Assembly (NCBI GenBank): GCA_027016475.1
Contig: JALUTL010000075.1
Span: forward strand, 1 to 7,358
Origin: Candidatus Heimdallarchaeota archaeon
Lineage (GTDB): Archaea > Asgardarchaeota > Heimdallarchaeia > Heimdallarchaeales > Kariarchaeaceae
Reading direction: 5' to 3'
Length of the DNA stretch: 7,358 nucleotides
Below the pieces are notes generated by a model. It did not search any database. It saw only the letters and a list, made by a program, of their open reading frames with translations, and was not told the DNA's origin. Positions 1-5,821 of the stretch are shown piece after piece (position 1 is the first letter of the stretch; each line of letters opens with the position of its first letter). The translations under genes were made by a program, and so were the position numbers.

Positions 1-341
1 CAAATGAACATGCAAGGTTGGCAGGCGTGTCAGAATTTGTTTCATTTAAAGTAGAGAATGTCTTTGATGAAAATGTGTGGAATAGCCTCAATCATGTCAC
101 ACATCTTGTGTTCAACCCTCCATATGGTGTAAGAATGGGAAAGAAAAATTATGTAAAGAATCTTTATTCACATATCTTTGCCAGAGCTTATGATATTGGA
201 ATAACCAATGTAGCGATTTTAGCTACAAAGCGAAAAATGACAATTGAATTGGCTGAAAATGCAGGATACAAGATTTCAGGCATTTATCCTTTTATTTATG
301 GAGGAATTACGGCAAATATCATTTCATTTCTCTATGCATGA
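1..341 (+). CDS. THUMP-type RNA (guanine-N2) methyltransferase, C-terminal part (5' truncated by window)
   Basis: The reading frame is open from the left edge (first full codon at nt 3), so the gene starts outside the window; the TTG at 18 is an internal Leu codon. The visible part is the second half of a Rossmann-fold SAM-dependent methyltransferase. It begins with a segment reading NEHARLAGV, typical of the stretch after the acidic SAM-ribose-binding strand. The catalytic motif IV NPPYG follows at nt 114-128, then GVRMGKK and a helix with NLY. The end, YGGITANIISFLYA, fits the final beta hairpin. NPPY with a following G-hR is shared by N2-guanine tRNA methyltransferases of the Trm14/TrmG10/Trm11 group and by some N6-adenine enzymes. 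The short spacing to the C-terminus favours the THUMP group, acting on tRNA or rRNA in the cytosol. The THUMP domain itself would lie upstream and is not visible. It ends at TGA, 39 nt before the next gene. Confidence 0.72.
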   Translation, partial: NEHARLAGVSEFVSFKVENVFDENVWNSLNHVTHLVFNPPYGVRMGKKNYVKNLYSHIFARAYDIGITNVAILATKRKMTIELAENAGYKISGIYPFIYGGITANIISFLYA

Positions 342-348
342 AAAAACA

Positions 349-354
349 TTAAAA
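349..354 (+). promoter_or_regulatory. possible TATA-like element for the 128-residue gene
   Basis: TTAAAA lies about 30 nt upstream of the ATG at 381, inside the A-rich 39-nt gap after the methyltransferase stop. No Shine-Dalgarno-like sequence precedes that ATG. A weak TATA element at this distance would give a leaderless or nearly leaderless mRNA, common in archaea. The match is short and the region is A-rich, so chance is a real alternative. Confidence 0.25.
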
Positions 355-380
355 TTGGAAATCCCCTATTACATTTTGTA

Positions 381-767
381 ATGACCAAATTGGATGCCAA
401 TAAGATTGACGCAAAGCTTAAGAACTATGCAAAATTGGTTTTGGAACCGGAGCAAAAATTGATTGTTTCAGATGTTGTTCAGGTTCTACAGCACGCTATC
501 GATCTTAATCAAATTATCTTGACTGGACTATGTTGGGAGGCAATTCGTGAATGGCAAATTAGGCATGAAAGGTTGGCGTCAGAACTGTCAAAAAGTGACT
601 TTGCAGACAGAGTTGGATCAGTTGGAGAAATGTTGCAAATCGTCAAATCCAAATTGGAGAAATTGCTCACTAAAGAAGAGGACAAAGGGTGGTTGGAAGA
701 TTGTATCAATGAGGCGTTGGAACATTACAAGAACACATATGCAAGAAGGATGGGATTTGAATATTGA
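381..767 (+). CDS. uncharacterised 128-residue helical soluble protein
   Basis: I do not recognise a family. The protein is predicted by eye to be almost entirely alpha-helical, charged and soluble, with no signal peptide or membrane segment. Residues 8-42 form amphipathic helices with a hydrophobic heptad-like spacing. Residues 43-70 contain a Trp-rich stretch (W52, W58) followed by RHERLASELS. Residues 81-100 are a Lys/Glu-rich helix that could be a short coiled coil. The tail ends in basic and aromatic residues (ARRMGFEY). Only two cysteines are present (C51, C108) and no metal or catalytic motif is evident. ATG 381 is the only plausible start in the frame after the upstream TGA, and no ribosome binding site precedes it, so a leaderless mRNA is likely. 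It is separated from the next gene by 108 nt including a clear promoter, so it is probably not part of that operon. Coding is supported by a full-length frame with coherent amphipathic helices; overlapping frames give less protein-like translations. Confidence 0.7.
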   Translation: MTKLDANKIDAKLKNYAKLVLEPEQKLIVSDVVQVLQHAIDLNQIILTGLCWEAIREWQIRHERLASELSKSDFADRVGSVGEMLQIVKSKLEKLLTKEEDKGWLEDCINEALEHYKNTYARRMGFEY

Positions 768-837
768 AGGATTCAGAGGACAATAAACATCACTGGTCAA
801 GAAATTGTAATAATTTTTCACATAAAGTGGAATCCTT
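767..837. repeat. 8-bp inverted repeat upstream of the operon promoter
   Basis: AAGGATTC at 767-774 is the exact reverse complement of GAATCCTT at 830-837, with 55 nt between the arms. The right arm ends 10 nt before the TATA-like box at 848. The left arm begins on the last base of the preceding stop codon. The arms are too far apart for a simple hairpin terminator. They could be paired operator half-sites, but an 8-bp match in about 100 nt is not strongly above chance. Confidence 0.25.
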
Positions 838-847
838 TGCCCTACAT

Positions 848-856
848 TTTATAAAA
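848..856 (+). promoter_or_regulatory. archaeal-type TATA box driving the PrsW-led operon
   Basis: TTTATAAAA is centred 24 nt upstream of the ATG at 876. In archaeal promoters transcription usually starts about 24-28 nt downstream of the TATA centre, which places the start on or within a few bases of this ATG. The sequence between (AATCAAGG then AAAAACACGACTC) has no usable Shine-Dalgarno at correct spacing, which agrees with a leaderless mRNA. This is the only strong TATA-like match in an intergenic position in the window. It would serve the tightly packed genes that follow. Confidence 0.6.
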
Positions 857-875
857 TCAAGGAAAAACACGACTC

Positions 876-2684
876 ATGCAGGAAGTCTCCCTGTCCCCCT
901 TTATGGAGAATATTTTCTATAAGGAAACAGAGCAGGTGCAAGCAATCGCTAAGCTTCCCCGATCCATCTTTGCGGTATTCTCTGCCATGTCAATTTTTGT
1001 GTTCATCGTATTCTTCATGTTGGCCTATAACAGCACCAATCAAGCCTTGTTTACTGCTTTTGTCTTCATTGCACCCTCCATTCCGTTCGTTTCATTGCTT
1101 TCTCTGATGATCTATAGGTATTACCATGAGCTATTGGATGAAAAGGCATACATTGCCGCAGAATTTGTGTTTGTCGGAGGAATTGTTTCTGTTCTATTCA
1201 GCTTGATCTTGAACTCAGATTTTTATCTCCTTATCCTAGCTTTAGCCCTGATTTTTCAAATTACACAAGCAGACATTCAGTTCTTGTTGTTTTTAATGTT
1301 CGCAGTCTTGGCCCCGATCGTCGAGGAAACTGCAAAAATGTTGCCAATATTTATTCTTTCTCGAAGCATAGTCAAAGAGTGGGGACAAAGGGAAACAAGG
1401 GTCTTCAAGGGACAAGGCCTGGTTGTGTTTTGCGGGATTCTAATCGGCTTGATTTTCACGTTTTTGGAAACTTACCTTTATGTTTTCAGGTTTGATCCTT
1501 TGAACACCAACAACTCTCAATCCATGGTGTATCTTCAGGTTTTGATCCGATGGCTGTTCCCAATCCATGTTACAACTACGACCCTTATGGCTTTGGGGAT
1601 TTACCTTTCTCTGTCTGGTTCAAACAAAACGGTTTTGCCGTTAAAGGACTATCAGACCTTTTTTGCAACCTACATTGTAGCCATCTTGATTCATGGAGCC
1701 TGGAACGGTTCATTGGTTTTGGGCACTCAAAACACGCCCGATGTTAAAATTTTTGGAGAATCAATCTACCTCACTACATTGGCAGTGGGGATAATTAGCA
1801 ATATCATTTTATTGCTAGTGGTGTTGAAGTTTGTGAACATTCAGGTTCCGCAGTGTAATTTTTGTATGAATTATCATGAGGAGCCCCATACGGCAGAAAC
1901 GCATTTGCAATATAGACTAGCTCCAAAACACAAAATCGAGATCAACCCGGATGTTTCTAAGTTTTCATTTAGGTATTTGAAACATCGGTTTCAGCAGAGA
2001 AACATATACAGACAGCGTCAAGAACTCCTACAGGATGCAGTCAAGAGAAAGGACTATCCGCTTGCTGAACAGTACATTATGTCCGAATGTCAGCTTTGTT
2101 TCTCTTTTTTGGATACGGACGGGATTTGTCGGGCATGCAATTCTGTACCTCTGAATGTTTGCACCAACTGCAATTTTCCAGTGCCCGTGTACTCAACGGA
2201 ATGCTGGAAATGCAGTCAAACAATTATTCCACCGTTTGAGAGCACATTGTCATACCCAAACAAACTGTCCAATTCTATCGCAATTGGAATTGCAAAATTT
2301 ACAGGAGTCAGTTTTATAGGCGCAGTTATATTGGTTGCACTGTTAATATTCATGAATGAATGGGAAGGGCTTGTCAATTTCGGGATAGTGTTTCTCTTCA
2401 TGTTGATGGCTCTTGCTGTAGGGATAGCATTGTATTGGAACAGCTCACTCCGGACTAAAGGCTATGGGTTAGGTATCCTCAGAATATTGGCAGGAATAGT
2501 GTTATTTGATTTAGGGATATTTGGAGTAACATGGGCCATTCTTGGAATGTTTCTAACTGTCTTATTTTCTATAGACATCCTAGCAGTAGTATTGGCGGCA
2601 ATATATACCATAACTGTTTTTATTGGGTTCGTGTATATAGGCACAAGGATGGTGCTTGATACAAAGATAGTTGTACATAGGTGA
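876..2684 (+). CDS. PrsW-type intramembrane metalloprotease with zinc ribbons and a C-terminal membrane bundle
   Basis: A polytopic membrane protein whose N-terminal half (about 1-320) carries the motifs of the PrsW family, which belongs to the same superfamily as CPBP/Rce1 proteases. The first is EETAK at 150-154 (EExxK) in a helix. FTFLET at 194-199 supplies a second conserved Glu (E198), H231 sits in a helix reading FPIHVTTTT, and H273 sits in IHGAWNG. About eight or nine helices can be drawn between residues 30 and 320. Residues 321-455 are soluble and cysteine-rich: CxxC at 327/330, a complete ribbon C405/C408/C418/C421, and a second ribbon C429/C432/C443/C446. About four more helices follow (468-590). 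Bacterial PrsW cleaves the anti-sigma factor RsiW; archaeal substrates are not defined. At 602 residues it is far longer than a minimal PrsW (about 220-300). ATG 876 is preferred over M10 (nt 903) because of the TATA spacing. It leads the gene row, and its TGA lies inside the next gene's ribosome binding site. Protease activity is inferred from motifs. Confidence 0.85.
   Translation: MQEVSLSPFMENIFYKETEQVQAIAKLPRSIFAVFSAMSIFVFIVFFMLAYNSTNQALFTAFVFIAPSIPFVSLLSLMIYRYYHELLDEKAYIAAEFVFVGGIVSVLFSLILNSDFYLLILALALIFQITQADIQFLLFLMFAVLAPIVEETAKMLPIFILSRSIVKEWGQRETRVFKGQGLVVFCGILIGLIFTFLETYLYVFRFDPLNTNNSQSMVYLQVLIRWLFPIHVTTTTLMALGIYLSLSGSNKTVLPLKDYQTFFATYIVAILIHGAWNGSLVLGTQNTPDVKIFGESIYLTTLAVGIISNIILLLVVLKFVNIQVPQCNFCMNYHEEPHTAETHLQYRLAPKHKIEINPDVSKFSFRYLKHRFQQRNIYRQRQELLQDAVKRKDYPLAEQYIMSECQLCFSFLDTDGICRACNSVPLNVCTNCNFPVPVYSTECWKCSQTIIPPFESTLSYPNKLSNSIAIGIAKFTGVSFIGAVILVALLIFMNEWEGLVNFGIVFLFMLMALAVGIALYWNSSLRTKGYGLGILRILAGIVLFDLGIFGVTWAILGMFLTVLFSIDILAVVLAAIYTITVFIGFVYIGTRMVLDTKIVVHR
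2680..2684 (+). promoter_or_regulatory. ribosome binding site that overlaps the upstream stop and decides the start at 2689
   Basis: GGTGA matches the complement of the archaeal 16S 3' end. Its last three bases are the TGA stop of the protease gene, and it lies 4 nt before ATG 2689. The in-frame TTG at 2671 has no comparable site upstream, so the ATG is chosen. The arrangement suggests translational coupling. Confidence 0.65.
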
Positions 2685-2688
2685 AAGA

Positions 2689-3495
2689 ATGGCGGAGGCG
2701 CGTAGTCAATTCAAATCAAGAATCACAAAGGGATTCCATACCTTCAATGAGCCTGGAGAAAATTTTGCTAGGGCCATTGATTTGATTCTAATTCCAACAT
2801 TTGTGTTTTTCCTTGTTATGGGATATTCTTTGCTTCGATTCCAACCAAATATCGAAGTGCTCAATAACTTGTCACCAAGCGTGAGTTTGGTCGGTATCTT
2901 CACAATATGTTTGTCTTTGGCGGCTTTGTTCCCATTGCAGGCACTTGGCAGTGTCCTCTTTGGATGGTTTTTGGCAGGGACATGGCTCAGGCTTCGGTAT
3001 GGAAAAAGAGCTCAAAATCTACTTATTGAAGCGGCCAAATCAATTTTTGCCTTTGTGTTGATTGTGATGGGAATGGTGTATTTCCCATTTTTGTTTGTTC
3101 TTGGTACTGTCACGTTCTTTTTCCTTTTGGTTCTATTTCTGTTTGTGGTCTTCCAAACATCGATTAGCTTCTTGTTCCTCATGTTACCAGCCTATGTTGG
3201 TGCAATGATACCATTTGAAAACTATTTTGGCAAGACCATTGAAACCAGCCGGACAAAACCGACCCAGTACCATAATTTTTTGGTGCTGACTGGTTCAATT
3301 CCACCAACCCCCAATGAACAAATCCAGTACTGCCCTTTCAAAAACAAGGTTCAGAACACATGCACTTATTTGAGTTATCCTACGATTGATCTACCTCAGA
3401 TATGTGATTACAAAAGTACTTTCACGAGATGCTATGTCTATCGGAAATTGATGCGAAAAGTGGAAGAAATCAAACGAGAGGTTGAAGAAAAATGA
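2689..3495 (+). CDS. uncharacterised multi-pass membrane protein with a four-cysteine C-terminal domain
   Basis: I do not recognise a family. From ATG 2689 the product has 268 residues. Residues 1-30 are basic and hydrophilic, so probably cytosolic. Hydrophobic segments lie at about 32-49, 66-98 (long enough for two helices), 117-139 and 140-173 (again possibly two), giving five or six membrane helices. From about 175 to the end the protein is hydrophilic and holds four cysteines: C215, C225, C239 and C248 (spacing C-x9-C-x13-C-x8-C), in a context of CPF, TCTYL, ICDY and RCYVYRKL. This spacing is unlike a classic zinc ribbon, and a zinc site or a small iron-sulfur cluster are both possible. 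A lysine/glutamate-rich helix ends the chain. The start is set by GGTGA 4 nt upstream; a TTG at 2671 would add six residues and lacks such a site. The stop overlaps the next start by 4 nt (ATGA), so it is almost certainly co-expressed with the protease before it and the DUF4129 gene after it. Confidence 0.8.
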   Translation: MAEARSQFKSRITKGFHTFNEPGENFARAIDLILIPTFVFFLVMGYSLLRFQPNIEVLNNLSPSVSLVGIFTICLSLAALFPLQALGSVLFGWFLAGTWLRLRYGKRAQNLLIEAAKSIFAFVLIVMGMVYFPFLFVLGTVTFFFLLVLFLFVVFQTSISFLFLMLPAYVGAMIPFENYFGKTIETSRTKPTQYHNFLVLTGSIPPTPNEQIQYCPFKNKVQNTCTYLSYPTIDLPQICDYKSTFTRCYVYRKLMRKVEEIKREVEEK

Positions 3496-4334
3496 CAGAA
3501 AAGACGAACGGTAAGCTACTAGCAACAAGAATTCAGTCTCTTAGCAAAGAAATCGCTTTTTACCTCTCGTTAGGTGGTGGATTTCTTTTTTTGATTGCAT
3601 TTCCAGGATTGCGATATCTCAGTCCTGACCACAGACTGTTGGAAGATCCAATATTCTTTCTGCCAAGGATAAGATTCCCTACACTCAGATTCCCGATAAG
3701 GGAACCGCCCAATCTCAATTCGGCTGTTGGCTTATTGCAAATTCTAGGTTTGTTGATTGCACTTGCCCTAGTAATTTATGCAGTTGCAAAATTGGCACCG
3801 TTATTGACAAGATTGGGTGCTCGAATTGACCAACCAAAGGAAATCACGAGAAGGGAAAAAGTAGAGAAATTGAAGTTTTCAAGAGAATTGGCTCTAAAAG
3901 TGCTGTATGAGGCACTTGAAACTGGAAAGTTCACAGAGGCGATAATTGAGGCCTATCATATTTTGGATGAACAGCTTACGTATTTTAGACCTATTGCGCG
4001 GCCTGCACATTGGACTCCAAAGGAATATGCCTTTGCCGTGAACAAGCCTGCTTTTCGTCCAAGTGTTTTCAAGCTTGTTACAATATTTTACCGATTGCAA
4101 TATGGTAAGGGCGAAGCAAATAGGGATGATGTAATTACCTGCATAGAAGCCATCAAGAGGCTTTTCGTTAATGAGGTGGATCCGGTGCAAAAGAAGAGAG
4201 AGATCGAATGGTACAATCAGGAAGTTTCAAAAGAACGGATCTGGACTATTGTACCTACAAAAGGAGACATGCTAAAGCCAAAACGAAAGGAAACAGAGTA
4301 TAGTCTGCTGTTGATAGAGGAGGAGATGAAATGA
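3492..4334 (+). CDS. DUF4129-domain membrane protein
   Basis: A 280-residue protein with two membrane helices (about 21-40 and 79-104) and a cytosolic C-terminal half. Basic residues after the second helix (TRLGAR, ITRREK) support the tail being inside, so the Pro/Arg-rich loop 41-78 would be outside. Residues about 128-226 match the DUF4129 pattern. A helical stretch with AIIEAYHILDEQL comes first, then HWTPKEYA (the conserved TPxE at 175-178), then a helix leading to FYRLQYGKGEAN (the conserved aromatic-x-x-x-x-YG with YG at 204-205) and a last helix DVITCIEAIKRL. DUF4129 proteins have no established biochemical activity and are typically encoded with MoxR and DUF58 genes or fused to transglutaminase-like domains; no transglutaminase domain is seen here. 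The start ATG overlaps the previous stop by 4 nt, with GAGGT at 3478-3482, 9 nt upstream, as the likely ribosome binding site. The end overlaps the next gene by 4 nt as well. Confidence 0.82.
   Translation: MTEKTNGKLLATRIQSLSKEIAFYLSLGGGFLFLIAFPGLRYLSPDHRLLEDPIFFLPRIRFPTLRFPIREPPNLNSAVGLLQILGLLIALALVIYAVAKLAPLLTRLGARIDQPKEITRREKVEKLKFSRELALKVLYEALETGKFTEAIIEAYHILDEQLTYFRPIARPAHWTPKEYAFAVNKPAFRPSVFKLVTIFYRLQYGKGEANRDDVITCIEAIKRLFVNEVDPVQKKREIEWYNQEVSKERIWTIVPTKGDMLKPKRKETEYSLLLIEEEMK
4318..4323 (+). promoter_or_regulatory. strong ribosome binding site for the DUF4350-like gene
   Basis: AGGAGG lies 7 nt before ATG 4331, within the end of the DUF4129 coding region. It is the most canonical Shine-Dalgarno in the window. 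It supports ATG 4331 over the internal methionine at residue 16 of that protein. Confidence 0.65.
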
Positions 4335-5770
4335 AAGCGTTAATTTCCCTAGACCTATTCAATCAAAGGTTCAAAATGAGACATTTTGTCTTGGCCTACT
4401 TGTTCTTGGTCTCCTTTGTCGTTCTCCCAGGATGGTTTGAAATTGATAAAGATTGGAAGCCTTATGGTTCAATTGAAGATCAGTCAATTGCAGGGTATTC
4501 TGATGTGGGGAATCGAGTAAATTCTCTTGGAATTGATATCAAGACTACAACCATGCAGTTAAATGAGCTCAACCTTCAAGAAAGATCGACGGCGTTGGTC
4601 ATATTTCAAAAAAGAGAGCGGTTCTCAAATGAAGATATCGAATTTCTTCGCCAACGTGCAAAAAGAAATCTGCCAACTCTTTATGTAGGGTCACATACAG
4701 AATTCTCAGAGATTACAGATTACCCCATTGAAATTGACAGATGCCATGTCTACGATAAAAATAATGAAAATGGAGTAATTTCCCATGTTCCGTCTACATC
4801 ATTAGATTTGAAAGTTCAGTTTACAAGTATTGCACCCCTACCGCTGGTCGATTATGGTCATGGAGACCCGAATGAAGAAATAGAACCTCTGTTGACAACG
4901 TTGGGTTCAGTAAAGGCCTGTTTCAAAGATGATCTTAACACCGAAAAGCCGAATGATTACGTAATCTCTATCAAGCATAGAAATCAAATTTGGCTTTCAG
5001 ACGGATTTTTTCTAACAAATAATTTCACAAGACAGTACCCTGAAAATTTGGATGTCCTACCCTATCTTCTCCAACAGTTTGAGATACCCATCACCCAAAT
5101 GGTCGTATTTGAGAGATATTTGCGGTACATTCCAGTAAATCAAGAAGCGCTCTTGCTGTCCTTGGAATATAATTTCCGTTATGTTCCTATTGTCCCTATT
5201 GGGTTGATTCTGTTGGCACTGCCATTGGCTGTTTCAGTTTCTTCAGGACTGTTCAAAGCAGGCTCGCAAACAAACGGAAATAGAGAGACAAAGTTGAGCA
5301 AACGTTTGACAAAGCTACACACCGACCGTTTGCCGGCAGTGCCGCTTTCATTAGAGGAAAAGATCTTGGTTAAAGAACAATTTACCATTCGGCAGCTTGG
5401 TGCAGATTATTTCAGGAAAGTTGCAGCAGAGTACTTGAATTTCATCAGGCAGGAAAATCTGGGAGACATAGTTCCAGACAGCCTCATTCAATCTTTGGAA
5501 AGGTTGATGCTTGATAGGTATTCTCCTTCTACAGCTTGGACCGTTCTTGAGAAGGTTCAGTTTTTGCTGGACATCATTGAGGACAATCCCCTTTTTGTCC
5601 AAGGCATCTTGTCGATGAAGGATGAAGAGAAGACAGTTTCAAGCATATTTGATCACCCTATATTTTCTTCGAGGGCATCAGAAGTTTGGCAAGGAGCTAC
5701 ATCAGACTTTTTCATTGTTCCACAAAAGATAGAAGAGGAAGTTCAAGACCTGCCAGAAAATAAGAAATAA
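4331..5770 (+). CDS. DUF4350-like membrane protein with large ectodomain and cytosolic tail
   Basis: A 479-residue protein with one N-terminal membrane helix (about 17-34), a large extracytoplasmic domain (35-284), a second helix (about 285-306) and a 170-residue cytosolic tail. Basic residues before helix 1 and after helix 2 (ETKLSKRLTKLH) support this topology. The first half of the ectodomain resembles DUF4350, a glutamine-amidotransferase-like alpha/beta fold. After a stretch reading AGYSDVGNRVNSLGIDI come a strand STALVIFQKRE, then RFSNEDIEFLRQRAKRNLPTLY, in the usual 'act on open interval, then lift the lid' position of that domain. The segment YVISIKHRNQIWLSDGFFLT then NLDVLPYLLQQ (209-249) matches the conserved end where a gene-product strand precedes an Asn/Asp and a final helix. 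No catalytic Cys nucleophile is evident. C138 and C197 are the only ectodomain cysteines and could form a disulfide. The tail (340-430) is helical. It overlaps the DUF4129 gene by 4 nt. The family assignment is by pattern and less sure than for the DUF4129 or MoxR genes. Confidence 0.68.
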   Translation: MKALISLDLFNQRFKMRHFVLAYLFLVSFVVLPGWFEIDKDWKPYGSIEDQSIAGYSDVGNRVNSLGIDIKTTTMQLNELNLQERSTALVIFQKRERFSNEDIEFLRQRAKRNLPTLYVGSHTEFSEITDYPIEIDRCHVYDKNNENGVISHVPSTSLDLKVQFTSIAPLPLVDYGHGDPNEEIEPLLTTLGSVKACFKDDLNTEKPNDYVISIKHRNQIWLSDGFFLTNNFTRQYPENLDVLPYLLQQFEIPITQMVVFERYLRYIPVNQEALLLSLEYNFRYVPIVPIGLILLALPLAVSVSSGLFKAGSQTNGNRETKLSKRLTKLHTDRLPAVPLSLEEKILVKEQFTIRQLGADYFRKVAAEYLNFIRQENLGDIVPDSLIQSLERLMLDRYSPSTAWTVLEKVQFLLDIIEDNPLFVQGILSMKDEEKTVSSIFDHPIFSSRASEVWQGATSDFFIVPQKIEEEVQDLPENKK

Positions 5771-5821
5771 TAATGACACTAGGCCAATAAGTTTTTTTGC
5801 AACACGGAAAGTGAAGGTCAA
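5771..5821 (+). promoter_or_regulatory. 51-nt gap before the MoxR gene, with weak promoter-like and ribosome-binding sequence
   Basis: This is the only non-overlapping junction longer than about 15 nt inside the gene row. GTGA at 5811-5814 lies 7 nt before ATG 5822 and is the likely ribosome binding site. AAATAATAA, spanning the end of the upstream gene and its stop (about 5765-5773), could be a weak TATA element giving a start near 5794. Together with the T-run at 5792 it may allow the MoxR gene to be expressed at a different level. This is weak evidence. Confidence 0.3.
5792..5798 (+). terminator. T7 run, possible archaeal intrinsic (partial) terminator
   Basis: Seven consecutive T residues follow the DUF4350-like stop by 21 nt. 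Archaeal RNA polymerase can terminate at T-runs of this length without a strong hairpin, and no hairpin is evident here. Because the MoxR gene starts only 23 nt later, any termination is probably partial. Confidence 0.3.

Noticed and set aside
18..20. TTG at 18 as a gene start for the methyltransferase fragment
   Set aside because: The frame is open to the left edge and the residues before it fit the family, so the gene is truncated by the window.
811..818. T-run after the 128-residue gene as a terminator
   Set aside because: Only five consecutive T residues and no supporting structure; too weak to annotate.
1550..1747. Same-strand alternative frame inside the PrsW-type gene
   Set aside because: It overlaps the segment encoding the conserved histidines of the protease in the main frame and has no ribosome binding site.
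2671..2673. TTG at 2671 as start of the membrane protein gene
   Set aside because: No ribosome binding site upstream; ATG 2689 has GGTGA 4 nt before it.
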